A stretch of 64,000 nt of DNA from Bradyrhizobium sediminis (GCF_018736105.1 NZ_CP076135.1:2540001-2604000), one strand, 5' to 3'; positions 53,726-62,841 are shown, numbered from the stretch's first letter. Translations and numbers: made by a program. The notes: generated from the letters alone by a model not told the origin.

Positions 53726-54433
53726 TTGTTGGACGGACTTTACAAGGTCGAGTACGGCGTAAACGACGCGTTCGGCCGCAGCGTGATGTGCATGCATGCC
53801 GGCAAACTTCTGGGCGGCAATTCAGCCTTCGCCCATCTCGGCACCTATCACGAACAGGATGACGGTGAGATCTCAGCCGAGATCATCACCCAGCGCCACA
53901 ATGATGACCCCTATTTCAAGCCGCTGATGGGCGCCGACGTCGCCGCGATCAAGGTGCGGGGCAGGGTCGAAGGCGGCAAGCTTCGCTTCGAGGGCAGCGC
54001 TGCGCCGGTGCCCGGTGCCGTGTTCTGGGCCGACCTCACGCGGCTCGACGATGCGGCCGTTCCGCCGGTTGGCGCGGTGGGGCCGGGCGGCGTCGTCAAC
54101 GGGCTCTATTCCATCCATATCCGCACCCTCGACGGCATCGACGGCGGCCTGACCGGCGTCATGCTGCTGATCGACGGCCGCATTCTCGGTGGCGACGCCT
54201 TCTTCTATTATCTCGGCTCCTACACCTCGTCCGATGGCCGCTGGAAGGGCGAAATCGTCAATCAGGAGCACACGCCGGCAAAGGGCGAGAACCCGGTGTT
54301 CGGCGGCTACGAGGTCGGCATCGGCTTCTCCGGCACCTGCAGCGAACAGGGCGCCGAACTCGAAGCGATCGCGCTCGCCGGCAAGCGCAGCCTTCGCCTG
54401 ACGGCAACCCTCAAACTGATGCGCCCGGCGTAA
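53726..54433 (+). CDS. Tandem GrlR-like domain protein, paralogue 3
   Basis: The frame has no ATG at the homologous place; a TTG at 53726 gives 235 aa, the same length as paralogue 1, starting M-L-D-G-L-Y-K-V. The halves are GLYKVEYGVNDAFGRSVMCM with QRHNDDPYFKPL, and NGLYSIHIRTLDGIDGGLTG with GGDAFFYYLGSYTSSDGRW and EHTPAKGE. It is closest to paralogue 2 in the C-terminal half, including the shared end LMRPA. No signal peptide. It converges on the chemotaxis receptor gene, 15 bp away. Confidence 0.77.
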   Translation: MLDGLYKVEYGVNDAFGRSVMCMHAGKLLGGNSAFAHLGTYHEQDDGEISAEIITQRHNDDPYFKPLMGADVAAIKVRGRVEGGKLRFEGSAAPVPGAVFWADLTRLDDAAVPPVGAVGPGGVVNGLYSIHIRTLDGIDGGLTGVMLLIDGRILGGDAFFYYLGSYTSSDGRWKGEIVNQEHTPAKGENPVFGGYEVGIGFSGTCSEQGAELEAIALAGKRSLRLTATLKLMRPA

Positions 54434-54448
54434 TCAGCTGGCGTTCTG

Positions 54449-56533
54449 CTACGCCGCCCTGACCTCGGACAGGAAGCGGTTGAACTGCCCGGCTAGATCC
54501 CGCGATTGCGTCGACAGTTGTTCTGCTGCACCCAGCACCTGATTGGCGGCTGAGCCGGTGTGGTCGGCAGCCTGCTGGACGCCGGAGATGTTCGAATTGA
54601 CTTCCTGGGTACCGCGCGCGGCCTCCTGAACGCTGCGGGAGATTTCCTTGGTCGCCGATCCCTGCTCCTCGATGGCGGAAGCGATGGCGATCCCGATCTG
54701 ATCGATCTCGGCGATCACGTCGGCGACGTTCCTGATCGCCGTGACCGTTTCGTCGCTGGCAGTCTGGATCGAGGCGATCTGTTCCGAGATTTCGGTGGTG
54801 GCCTTTGCGGTCTGGCCGGCCAGCGACTTGACTTCGGAAGCAACGACCGCAAAACCCCGTCCGGCGTCCCCGGCACGCGCCGCCTCGATGGTCGCATTGA
54901 GCGCCAGGAGGTTGGTCTGCTCGGCGATGCTCTGGATCAGGGTCACGACGTCGCCGATCTTCTGCGCGCCCTCGGCCAGTGAGCGTGCGGTATCGCCGGT
55001 GCGGCGGGCGTTCTCGACGGCGCGTGCCGCGATCGCGGTCGACTGGGCGACCTGACGGCTGATCTCCGAGATCGAGGACGTCAGCTGTTCGGTAGCGCTG
55101 GCGACCGTCTGCACGTTGGTCGAGGTCTGTTCGGAAGCCGCAGCGACGATGGCGGCCTGGCGGTTGGTGTCAGCCGCGGTCGAGGACATCGACTGCGCGG
55201 TATCTTCCATCGTGGCGGAAGCCGACGACAGTCCGCCGACCAGTTCGGTCACCTTGGCCTCGAAGGCGTGGGTGAGATCGTCGAGCACGCGGGCGCGCCG
55301 CATCTTGACGTCGTTCTCCGCTTCCTTCTCCGCGGCCAGACGATCGGCCTTGATCATGTTGTCCTTGAAGACCTGCACGGCGCACGCCATCGCGCCGATC
55401 TCGTCGTTGCGGTCGGCACCCGGAATTTCACAGGAGACGTCGCCGCCGGCGAGCTGCGACATCGTCGCGGTGAGGTCGACGATCGGCTTGCAGACGCGGC
55501 GGCGGACCATCAGTACGAGGCCGACGCTGGCGATCGCGACAGCGGCGAGGCCTGCAAGCGCGATCAGGAAGCTGAAGCGCGCAGAAGACCAGGCCGAGCC
55601 GAGGATATGTTCGGCGTTTTCATAGAAGGCATCGCGCACCTCGATGACCGCCCCGAGGCCGCGTTGCGACTCCGCGAAAAAGGCGGCGGCGTCGTGCTCG
55701 AATTTGCCGCTGATGGCGCCTTCCTTGATCATCTTCAGCTCCTTGCCGAATCCCTCGACATAGGCTGCGTTCATGCGGTCGAGCGCGGCTGCGACGTTGG
55801 CGGGCGTCGTGGGATTGCCGCGCAACTCCTGCAGCGACATCAGGATCTGGTCGGCCCGGCCCTGGGCGCGGCTCAGATCCATCTTTTCGGCGTCAGTGGC
55901 CACGCGCTTGGCGCCGAGGACGTTCTTGTGCAGGCTGGCATTGTAGCCGCCGACGTCACGCAAATTCCAGGCGATGTTGGCATAGCTCGCCTGCCGGTAG
56001 GCGTCGCCGTCGAGCAGGGCGATCTTGCGGACCTGCTCGCCGAGCAGCGCCGTGACGCCGTTGTTGAACACGGCGTTGTCGGCGACGATCTTCTTGGCGG
56101 CGTCGCGGCGCGCCTCGGCCGGACCGTCGATCGCCTTGTCGATGGCCTCGCGCAGCGCGGCGAACTTGGCATTCAGGACATCCATGGCGCCGGCGACCGC
56201 GGCGCCGTCCTCGAGGTCGCCGGGCAGGTTCTTGCGGATCGCGTTCATCTTGTCGCGCGCGCCGTCGGTATTCTTACGGTATTTGTCGTTGAGCTCCGAT
56301 CGCAACGTCGGGTCCACGGTGGGGGGCCCGAACAGGATGTTGGTGGCGAAGCCTCGTTCGGGGTTGAGATAGCGCGGAATGTCGCCGACGGCGCGAACGA
56401 TCTCCAGCCGGCGCTGGGCCACCGAAACCTTGTCCATCGTCTGGTATTTGGTGGCGGCAACGTAGACTGCGAGCCCGCCGCCGACGGCGGAGAGCGAGAC
56501 GATCGCGGCAGTCAGCAGGGTACCGATTTTCAT
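54449..56533 (-). CDS. Methyl-accepting chemotaxis protein
   Basis: The 694-aa receptor has an N-terminal membrane helix ([20 protein letters not shown]), a ~290-residue, mostly helical periplasmic sensor region, a second membrane helix near residue 325 ([20 protein letters not shown]), a HAMP domain ([20 protein letters not shown]) and a long signalling coiled coil. The hairpin tip [20 protein letters not shown] is the conserved CheA/CheW contact. Ligand unknown. The C-terminus lacks a CheR-docking pentapeptide. Confidence 0.96.
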   Translation of the reverse strand: MKIGTLLTAAIVSLSAVGGGLAVYVAATKYQTMDKVSVAQRRLEIVRAVGDIPRYLNPERGFATNILFGPPTVDPTLRSELNDKYRKNTDGARDKMNAIRKNLPGDLEDGAAVAGAMDVLNAKFAALREAIDKAIDGPAEARRDAAKKIVADNAVFNNGVTALLGEQVRKIALLDGDAYRQASYANIAWNLRDVGGYNASLHKNVLGAKRVATDAEKMDLSRAQGRADQILMSLQELRGNPTTPANVAAALDRMNAAYVEGFGKELKMIKEGAISGKFEHDAAAFFAESQRGLGAVIEVRDAFYENAEHILGSAWSSARFSFLIALAGLAAVAIASVGLVLMVRRRVCKPIVDLTATMSQLAGGDVSCEIPGADRNDEIGAMACAVQVFKDNMIKADRLAAEKEAENDVKMRRARVLDDLTHAFEAKVTELVGGLSSASATMEDTAQSMSSTAADTNRQAAIVAAASEQTSTNVQTVASATEQLTSSISEISRQVAQSTAIAARAVENARRTGDTARSLAEGAQKIGDVVTLIQSIAEQTNLLALNATIEAARAGDAGRGFAVVASEVKSLAGQTAKATTEISEQIASIQTASDETVTAIRNVADVIAEIDQIGIAIASAIEEQGSATKEISRSVQEAARGTQEVNSNISGVQQAADHTGSAANQVLGAAEQLSTQSRDLAGQFNRFLSEVRAA

Positions 56534-56607
56534 GGGATTTGGACCAATTGCGACGGAGGAGAGGAGCGGGGCCCTTGAACCCTAAGTAATCCGGCTTAAT
56601 CCCGGGT

Positions 56608-56724
56608 TTACGTTTCCCGGTCCCTTACTTCATGTTGCAGGCGATCCAGTTGCGGGCGTCGTGGATAGGCCGCGTCGCGCAGCGGCAGGTAAGCTGCCTC
56701 GGCAATCAGTTTGTCGATGGTCAT
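56608..56724 (-). CDS. Possible 38-aa protein
   Basis: ATG 56724, with GAGGTGA about ten bases upstream, opens a frame ending at 56608. The peptide MTIDKLIAEAAYLPLRDAAY continues PRRPQLDRLQHEVRDRET. It is charged, mostly helical and has no membrane segment. Conservation cannot be judged from one sequence; the Arg-Pro-rich middle and good start context make it a candidate. It follows the 104-aa membrane protein gene by 10 bp. Confidence 0.35.
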   Translation of the reverse strand: MTIDKLIAEAAYLPLRDAAYPRRPQLDRLQHEVRDRET

Positions 56725-56734
56725 AGGCGCGCTG

Positions 56735-57049
56735 TCACCTCATCGCGGGAATCGAATAGGTGAGATGGCCGGTCCACCAACCGTCATGGGAGAGCCGCAG
56801 CGCAAGCAGTCCGACGCCGGCGAAAAGCGCGATCCAGAACAGCGCTGCGGGCATCGACTTCCTCAGTCCGAACAGGCCCATGACCATCAGGAGATCGAGG
56901 GTCATGGTCATGACCTGCTCAGTGCGCATCGGAAAATCCCGCGCCGGGATCAGCACTTTCCAGAGAAAATTGCCGATCAGGAAACAGGGCAGCAGGATTG
57001 CGATCACCCCGCCGCGGGCCGCGGTGGCGGTGGTCTGCGGTACAGTCAT
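56735..57049 (-). CDS. Small membrane protein (104 aa)
   Basis: From ATG 57049 the protein has 104 aa with three hydrophobic segments: GGVIAILLPCFLIGNFLWKV, MTLDLLMVMGLFGL and ALFWIALFAGVGLLALRLS. The last is followed by HDGWWTGHLTYSIPAMR. No family is recognised. The open frame continues upstream to 57184 but the start at 57049 begins the hydrophobic part cleanly. It lies between a secreted 81-aa protein and the chemotaxis receptor. Confidence 0.68.
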   Translation of the reverse strand: MTVPQTTATAARGGVIAILLPCFLIGNFLWKVLIPARDFPMRTEQVMTMTLDLLMVMGLFGLRKSMPAALFWIALFAGVGLLALRLSHDGWWTGHLTYSIPAMR

Positions 57050-57184
57050 GGCTTTACCCCCGTTTGGCCAGATGGCGTCCGCCTCCCGCAGCTCGGCGGG
57101 GAAGGGGGCGGACTGCCCTTCTAGTCGCGTCCAGGCGGAACTGCGTTCAAACGAAGCAGCGAGGTTTTTGTGGGCAAGGTCCAT

Positions 57185-57430
57185 TCAGCGGTTGTCGTCG
57201 CCGCCGCTGCTGCTGGGCGCGGATCGCTGATGCGTCGCGCCGCCGGAACTGATCTCCTGGCAAGGCAGTTGCTTCCAAGATCCATCCGGCGCCTGTTCGT
57301 AAGCGCTGCACCCCGACAAAGCCGATTTGGCTTCCGCCTTCTGCGCGCCGGCAGACTTCGCCAGCACAGGGGCCGACAGGACAGCCAGCACGGCAATCGG
57401 CCCGAGCAGGATGGCGCCTGATTTCCGCAT
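57185..57430 (-). CDS. Small secreted protein (81 aa)
   Basis: From ATG 57430, preceded by GGAGAGGCC, the product has a signal peptide (AILLGPIAVLAVLSAPVLAK, cleavage after VLA). The mature part is ~57 residues with two Cys (SGCSAYEQAPDGSWKQLPCQ) that could pair, then a Ser/Gly-rich tail. I recognise no family; similar short exported proteins are numerous in this group. The upstream in-frame extension has no signal-like features and is discounted. Confidence 0.65.
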   Translation of the reverse strand: MRKSGAILLGPIAVLAVLSAPVLAKSAGAQKAEAKSALSGCSAYEQAPDGSWKQLPCQEISSGGATHQRSAPSSSGGDDNR

Positions 57431-57607
57431 GTGGCCTCTCCTTGTCCGACGTGTAATTTGCAGAAAGAAATTGTGGCGATTTTTTGCCGGGAACAGCTGC
57501 GCGGGCGATGACAAGAGTGTGGTGCGTCCGCGTTCAGTGAATTTGGCAAACACCCCCCACGATCCCGCGGCGCGATGCGCCCGAGGTTTTGTCCATCTTT
57601 CGTAAGA

Positions 57608-58096
57608 TCAGCCGCGCTCGCGCAGGTCGCGCGCGCGCCCTAGCAGCTTCTTCATGATGACGTCGAGAGCGTTGCGTTCGGCTGACGTGAGGGCGTCGAG
57701 GATGTGGCGCTCGCGGGCGCGCGCCAGCGGCACGATCTTCTGATAGAGCGCGCGGCCGGCCGGCGTCAGCCTGAGGATCTTGTTGCGGCGATCGGCCGGA
57801 TCTTCCTCGCGGGTCAGATAGGCCTTGGTCTCCAGCGCGGCCACCGCGCGGCTGACCGACATCTTGTCAAGCGTAGTGTAGCCGGCCACGTCCTTTGCCG
57901 CCATCTGGCGATTGGCCGCGAGCGCCGCGAGCACGCGCCATTCGTGCCGCGTCAGGTCGAAGCGGTCGCTGTAGAGCTGCGCGACGGTGCGCGACACTTC
58001 CTCGGCGAGTACCGCCAGCCGGTAAGGGAAAAAGCGCTGGAGATCGATCACGCCGTCGCTCGCTTCCCGTTCCGTCGCCGTTTGCACCTGTGCCAC
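57608..58096 (-). CDS. MarR family transcriptional regulator
   Basis: The 162-aa protein starts at GTG 58096 with GAGAGGA upstream. It has the MarR winged-helix core: LTRHEWRVLAALAANRQMAA, then KMSVSRAVAALETKAYL with TREEDPADRRNKILRLTPAG as the wing, and helical dimerisation ends. Such proteins are ligand-released repressors, often sensing aromatic acids. It is divergent from the VOC/monooxygenase operon, and two similar 18-bp inverted repeats in the shared region (58130 and 58267) suggest it controls both itself and the operon. Confidence 0.93.
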   Translation of the reverse strand: MAQVQTATEREASDGVIDLQRFFPYRLAVLAEEVSRTVAQLYSDRFDLTRHEWRVLAALAANRQMAAKDVAGYTTLDKMSVSRAVAALETKAYLTREEDPADRRNKILRLTPAGRALYQKIVPLARARERHILDALTSAERNALDVIMKKLLGRARDLRERG

Positions 58097-58129
58097 TGTT
58101 CAGATCCTCTCTTTGAGCGAGAATGATAA

Positions 58130-58147
58130 TAGTAACAATCGTATCTA
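58130..58147. promoter_or_regulatory. Putative MarR operator near the regulator's own start
   Basis: TAGTAAC-AATC-GTATCTA has two 7-base arms, imperfectly inverted, spaced by 4 bases. It lies 34 bases upstream of the MarR start and shares its left arm and geometry with the site at 58267. Confidence 0.6.
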
Positions 58148-58266
58148 ATGGAGGCAAGATCGTTTACGTTATCTCCGTCCATATCGTTCAATATTCTACT
58201 CGAATATATTGACAAATCCACACTCCAACAGCTCGATTTCAGGAGGGCGGTATCGCTTGACGAAAA

Positions 58267-58284
58267 TAGTAACTAATGTTACTA
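58267..58284. promoter_or_regulatory. Putative MarR operator in the VOC/monooxygenase promoter
   Basis: TAGTAAC-TAAT-GTTACTA is a perfect 7+7 inverted repeat with a 4-base spacer. A -35-like TTGACG (58257-58262) ends just before it, and a plausible -10 (near 58280-58286) lies at its right edge, so a bound repressor would block RNA polymerase. Confidence 0.72.
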
Positions 58285-58332
58285 AATAATCAACGCGCGG
58301 ATACGAAGCCGAACGCAACGAGGGAGGAATTC

Positions 58333-58872
58333 ATGAAGATCGACCAGATTCATCACGTCGCCTACCGCTGCAAGGACGCCAAGCAGACGGTTGAGTTCTA
58401 CAAGAAGGTCCTCAATATGGATCTGATCGGCGCCATTGCCGAGGATCGCGTTCCCTCGACGAAAGAGCCCGATCCCTACATGCACATCTTCCTCGACGCC
58501 GGGCAGGGCAATATCCTGGCCTTCTTCGAACTGCCGAACTCGCCGCCGATGGGCCGCGATCAAAACACGCCGGACTGGACGCAGCACATCGCCTTCCAGG
58601 TCAAGGACATGGACGTCGTCATGGAAGCCAAGGCGCGCGCCGAGGCTGCCGGGCTCGAAGTCGTCGGTCCGACCGACCACAACATCTTCCAGTCGATCTA
58701 TTTCCGCGATCCCAGCGGACACCGCCTCGAAATCGCCACCTGGACGACGACGCCCGAAAAGATGAAGCGCATGGCCGACAGCGCGCAAGACATGATCGAG
58801 GAATGGTCCCGCACCAAGAAGCCGCCGCGTCACACCGCCTGGCTGCACGAAAAGGAGTTCGGCCTGAACTGA
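58333..58872 (+). CDS. VOC superfamily protein (glyoxalase / extradiol dioxygenase type)
   Basis: From ATG 58333, preceded by GAGGGAGGAATTC, the protein has 179 aa. The metal-ligand pattern is IHHVAYRC (His), WTQHIAFQV (His) and HRLEIATW (Glu), the 2-His-1-Glu site of VOC enzymes. Its length suits two beta-alpha-beta-beta-beta modules. It may be a ring-cleaving dioxygenase or an isomerase or glyoxalase. First gene of the likely MarR-controlled operon with an FAD aromatic hydroxylase, which favours aromatic breakdown. Confidence 0.88.
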   Translation: MKIDQIHHVAYRCKDAKQTVEFYKKVLNMDLIGAIAEDRVPSTKEPDPYMHIFLDAGQGNILAFFELPNSPPMGRDQNTPDWTQHIAFQVKDMDVVMEAKARAEAAGLEVVGPTDHNIFQSIYFRDPSGHRLEIATWTTTPEKMKRMADSAQDMIEEWSRTKKPPRHTAWLHEKEFGLN

Positions 58873-58955
58873 GGCCGGACGCAAATTCCATTTGTGAGGG
58901 ATGCTGCCTCGTCCGGCCCGTTCGCCGGCGGCGGCGGGCGCGTGGGGAGCGGCAA

Positions 58956-60566
58956 ATGCTGAACACCTATCGATATCCGAAATTCGCCTATGTCCGTTCG
59001 GATGAACAGATCAGCGGCAAGCCGAGGCGTCACCAGGCGGTGGTGATCGGCGCCGGGCCGATCGGCCTCACCGCCGCACTCGACTTCGCCTACCGCGGCA
59101 TCGAGACGGTAGTGATCGACGACAGCGACACCGTTTCGATCGGTTCGCGCGCGGTCTGTTACGCCAAGCGGCCGCTGGAAGTATGGGATCGTCTGGGCTG
59201 CGGTGACCGCCTGGTCGCGAAAGGTGTGAGCTGGAAGGTGGGAAAGGTGTTCTTCAGGGACAGACTGTCCTACCAGTTCGACCTGCTGCCCGAGGCCGAT
59301 CACAAGATGCCGGCCATGATCAACCTCCAGCAATATTACCTGGAGGAATACCTGATCGCCGAGCTCGCCAAACGCGATGGCGTCGAGCTGCGCTGGAAGC
59401 ACAAGCTGCTCAGCCTGAAACAGGCCGACGATCACGTCGTCCTCACGGTCGAAACGCCGGATGGCGTGTTCGCCATGGAGGCCGACTGGGTGATCGCCTG
59501 CGACGGCGCCAACAGCGACACGCGCAGGATGGTGGACGCCAAATTCACCGGCCAGTTCTTCCAGGATCGGTTCCTGATCGCCGACGTCGTCATGAAGGCG
59601 AGCTTTCCGACCGAACGCTGGTTCTGGTTCGATCCGCCGTTCCATCGCAACCAGTCCGCCTTGCTGCACAAGCAGGCCGACGACGTGTGGCGGCTCGACT
59701 TCCAGCTCGGCTGGGACGCCGATCCGAACGAGGAGAAGAAGCCGGAGAAGATCATCCCGCGGGTGCGCGCCATGCTCGGCGACGACAGGGAATTCGAACT
59801 CGAATGGGCGTCGATCTACCAGTTCGCCTGCCGTCGCGTCGACAATTTCCGCTATGGCCGCGTGCTGTTTGCGGGCGACGCCGCGCACCAGGTTTCGCCG
59901 TTTGGCGCGCGCGGAGCCAATACCGGGGTGGCCGACATCGACAATCTCGCGTGGAAGCTGAAGCTCGTCATTGACGGCGATGCGCCGCTTTCGCTGATCG
60001 ACAGCTACAACGAGGAACGTGCGTTTGCCGCCGACGACAATCTCCTCAATTCGACGCGCTCGACCGATTTCATCACGCCGAAGAGCCCGGCCAGCCGGCG
60101 TTTCCGTGACGCCGTGCTCGAACTCGCCGAGGACAATGCGTTTGCGCGGCCGCTGGTCAACAGCGGGCGGCTATCGACGCCGACGCCATATCTGCACTCG
60201 TCGCTGAATACGCCGGACACTGCCCCGTTCAAGGGCAGGATGGCGCCGGGCACCAATTGCGACGACGCGCCGGTCTCGAAGGATGGCCGCAGCGGCTGGT
60301 TCCTCAATGGCATCGGCGGCGGCTTCGTGGTGCTGACGTTCGGCGGCGGGCCCGAAGTGCGCGAGATATCGTTCGGCAAGATCAGGGCGCGCGTCGCCGT
60401 GGTCGGCGCCGATCTGATCGATGACAAGGGCGTGCTTGCCGGCCGCTACGACGGCCGGCCGGGAACGACCTATCTGATCCGGCCCGACCAGCACGTCGCG
60501 GCGCGCTGGCGCGACTTCGATCCGGGAAAAATTGAGAAGGCGCTGGCCCGCGCGGTGGCAGCCTGA
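58956..60566 (+). CDS. FAD-dependent aromatic monooxygenase
   Basis: The protein has 536 aa from ATG 58956. It shows the three class A flavoprotein hydroxylase motifs: GxGxxG (VVIGAGPIGLTAALDFAYRG, residue ~30), DG (WVIACDGANSDTRR) and GD (RVLFAGDAAHQVSPFGARGA). A thioredoxin-like C-terminal domain follows, as in phenol hydroxylase, MhpA and PgmA-type enzymes. It should hydroxylate a phenolic ring using NAD(P)H and oxygen. Between the VOC and DUF2783 genes in one operon. Substrate unknown. Confidence 0.93.
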   Translation: MLNTYRYPKFAYVRSDEQISGKPRRHQAVVIGAGPIGLTAALDFAYRGIETVVIDDSDTVSIGSRAVCYAKRPLEVWDRLGCGDRLVAKGVSWKVGKVFFRDRLSYQFDLLPEADHKMPAMINLQQYYLEEYLIAELAKRDGVELRWKHKLLSLKQADDHVVLTVETPDGVFAMEADWVIACDGANSDTRRMVDAKFTGQFFQDRFLIADVVMKASFPTERWFWFDPPFHRNQSALLHKQADDVWRLDFQLGWDADPNEEKKPEKIIPRVRAMLGDDREFELEWASIYQFACRRVDNFRYGRVLFAGDAAHQVSPFGARGANTGVADIDNLAWKLKLVIDGDAPLSLIDSYNEERAFAADDNLLNSTRSTDFITPKSPASRRFRDAVLELAEDNAFARPLVNSGRLSTPTPYLHSSLNTPDTAPFKGRMAPGTNCDDAPVSKDGRSGWFLNGIGGGFVVLTFGGGPEVREISFGKIRARVAVVGADLIDDKGVLAGRYDGRPGTTYLIRPDQHVAARWRDFDPGKIEKALARAVAA

Positions 60567-60580
60567 AGGAGTGAACGATC

Positions 60581-60778
60581 ATGCCGCTTGAAACCAGGGC
60601 CAACATCGCCGATCCCGACGGCTTCTATCAGGAACTGATCGATTCCCAGCGCGATCTGGACGAGGGCCAGGCCGAGTTGATGAACTGCAAGCTCGTGCTG
60701 ATACTAGCCAACCATATCGGCGACCGCGAGGTGCTGCGCGAGGCGCTGAAGCGCGCGGCCGGGAAGCCGGGCTGTTGA
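60581..60778 (+). CDS. DUF2783 family protein
   Basis: The 65-aa protein (ETRANIADPDGFYQELIDSQ, then RDLDEGQAELMNCKLVLILA, NHIGDREVLREAL) matches DUF2783, a small helical family that repeatedly occurs with aromatic monooxygenases. It may be a stabilising or coupling subunit of the neighbouring hydroxylase, though that is inference. The start lies 14 bp after the monooxygenase stop with a good GAAGGAGTG ribosome-binding site. Cytosolic. Confidence 0.88.
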   Translation: MPLETRANIADPDGFYQELIDSQRDLDEGQAELMNCKLVLILANHIGDREVLREALKRAAGKPGC

Positions 60779-60869
60779 GGCCTGCAAACAATCGTGTGTA
60801 TGCTCGCTGTTCCCGTGAATTGCCCGCGCAAGGCAGGCGCGGATCCGGTCGCAGGGAGCAGCCGACAAC

Positions 60870-61658
60870 ATGAGCCTCTTGAACAATCCATTCGACCCCG
60901 CGCGCGAGGCCGCTCTGGTGACGGGCGCGGGCAACGGCATCGGCCGCGCCATCGCGCAAGCCCTGGTGGGCGAGGGCGTGCGAACCGTGTTCGCCGACGT
61001 CAACGCCGATACGGTCGCGGCTGCGGTAAAGGCTTCGCCGCGGCCCGAGCTGGCGGTGCCTTGGGTCGGCGACCTCGCCAATCGCGCGGCCTGCGATGCG
61101 CTGCTGACGCAGGCGCAGTCCGCGATCGGGCGGATGACCCACTTCGTGCACAGCGCCTCGCCGCCGCGGCGCGAAGCCGATCACGCCATGGCTGTGAGCA
61201 GCGAGACCTGGCAGCAGATGCACGCGGTGAATCTCGAGGCCGGTTTTCACCTCGCGCGCGAACTGGCGCGCGCGCTGATCGCGGCCAAACAGCCCGGCTC
61301 GTTCCTGTTTCTCACCTCGCTGCATTCAGGCACGCCGCGCAACCTGCCGCATTATTCGACGGCCAAGGCCGGCATGGCCATGCTGGTCAAGGAATTGGCC
61401 AAGACGTGGGGCCGCTTTGGAATCCGCGTCAACGCGCTGGTGCCCGGCGCGATCGCCGCCGGCGGCTTCAAGGCCGATCCGGCGCTGGCAAAACACATCC
61501 CGCTCGGCCGCCTCGGCCAGGCTGAAGACCTCGCACCGTTGGCGCTGGCGGTGCTGTCGAACCGGGTGTCGGCCTACGTCACGGGAGCCGCGATCGTGGT
61601 CGACGGCGGACTGTCGCTGACCAACTGGTTCGAGCCGCCGGAGCTGGGTGAGTTCTGA
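60870..61658 (+). CDS. Short-chain dehydrogenase/reductase
   Basis: The 262-aa protein has the cofactor loop VTGAGNGIGRA at residues ~17-27, NADH/NADPH-selecting ADVN at ~42, the active-site Tyr162-x-x-x-Lys166 (YSTAK), and a C-terminal YVTGAAIVVDGGLS, all standard for classical SDRs. It is the likely last gene of the operon beginning at 58333. It may oxidise an alcohol formed after ring hydroxylation or cleavage. Substrate unknown. The gap to DUF2783 is 91 bp. Confidence 0.92.
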   Translation: MSLLNNPFDPAREAALVTGAGNGIGRAIAQALVGEGVRTVFADVNADTVAAAVKASPRPELAVPWVGDLANRAACDALLTQAQSAIGRMTHFVHSASPPRREADHAMAVSSETWQQMHAVNLEAGFHLARELARALIAAKQPGSFLFLTSLHSGTPRNLPHYSTAKAGMAMLVKELAKTWGRFGIRVNALVPGAIAAGGFKADPALAKHIPLGRLGQAEDLAPLALAVLSNRVSAYVTGAAIVVDGGLSLTNWFEPPELGEF

Positions 61659-61823
61659 GAGAGACCACGCGGTGCAGGGGCACCGCAATATAATTCCGCT
61701 TTTCTCCCGGGCGCGGCAGCGGGCGTTTGGTCACCGGACCACAGATGCGCTATGCTCGCTGTCGCTGGCGGTGACCGGGATGCGAGGAGTTCGCGAGAGG
61801 GTTTCCGAGGCGGGGTAGCATCC

Positions 61824-62660
61824 ATGATGACTTTACCGGAACTGGCGGCAGACTCCCTGGAAGAGTTTCTCGGTTCCTATATGCGCCGCCGGTTCGGGTC
61901 ATCGCAAACCCGCCTCATCGAGATCGTGCCGGCGGCGGCGCGCATCGCGCTCGAATGCATCGGCAACAGCGACGCGCTTTACCACAATGTCGAGCATACG
62001 CTGCTCGTCACGCTGGCGGGACACGACATCCTGCGCGGCCGTGCGTTGCACAGCCAAATGACCGCGGACGACTATGCGCATGTCATCATCGCCTGCCTGA
62101 CCCATGACATCGGTTATGTGCGCGGCCTGTTCAGGGACGACGACGCCGACGGATTCGTGATCGATGCGGCCGGCAGGAAGGTGACCTTGCCGCGCGGTGC
62201 ATCGGACGCCGGCCTGATGCCGCACCATGTCGACCGATCGAAGCTCTACGTGATGCGGAGGATCGATGGCATTGCTCCGCTCAACAAGCAACGCATTGTC
62301 GACGCGATTGAAGGCACCCGGTTTCCACCCCGGACAGACCAGCAATGGGATGAGGAGGCCTCGATCGTGCGGGCGGCGGACTTCATCGGGCAGCTCGGCG
62401 ATCCCAACTACATCAGGAAGGCAAACGCGCTCTACCACGAGTTCGAGGAGGTGGGCATCAATCGCCAGCTCGGTTATGATTCGCCCGCCGACATCGTCAA
62501 TCGCTATCCCCAGTTCTATTGGGACAGCGTCGCGCCGCATATTCAGACCGAGATACGCTATCTCAACATGACGTCGAGCGGACGGCAGTGGATCGCTAGC
62601 CTGTACAGTAATGTCTTCCGCGCCGAACGGGATATCTCGCTTTCCGGCCCGCAGCGGTAG
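61824..62660 (+). CDS. HD-domain metal-dependent phosphohydrolase
   Basis: From ATG 61824 the protein has 278 aa. The HD signature is spread as HNVEHTLLVTLAGHD and CLTHDIGYVRG (His-Asp), followed by HHVDRSK and AADFIGQLGDP, giving the metal ligands of the HD/PDEase superfamily; LYHNVEHT is reminiscent of cyclic-nucleotide phosphodiesterases. It could hydrolyse a cyclic nucleotide or a phosphate ester. No signal peptide or sensor domain. Neighbours give no substrate clue. Confidence 0.85.
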   Translation: MMTLPELAADSLEEFLGSYMRRRFGSSQTRLIEIVPAAARIALECIGNSDALYHNVEHTLLVTLAGHDILRGRALHSQMTADDYAHVIIACLTHDIGYVRGLFRDDDADGFVIDAAGRKVTLPRGASDAGLMPHHVDRSKLYVMRRIDGIAPLNKQRIVDAIEGTRFPPRTDQQWDEEASIVRAADFIGQLGDPNYIRKANALYHEFEEVGINRQLGYDSPADIVNRYPQFYWDSVAPHIQTEIRYLNMTSSGRQWIASLYSNVFRAERDISLSGPQR

Positions 62661-62841
62661 GCGTCGCCCCGGCGGCCGGCGCTGCGCAACCGCAAGCTGT
62701 GACCGGAACATCACACCTGAATGAAATCGTGCAGGGGGATGCCATGCCCGCACCGGCCGGTCACGGATCCGCCCCGATTGGATCGCGCCATGGGCGTGTT
62801 GGATTCTGCTTGGGCTTGGGGGCGCGAGTTGGGGATACGAC

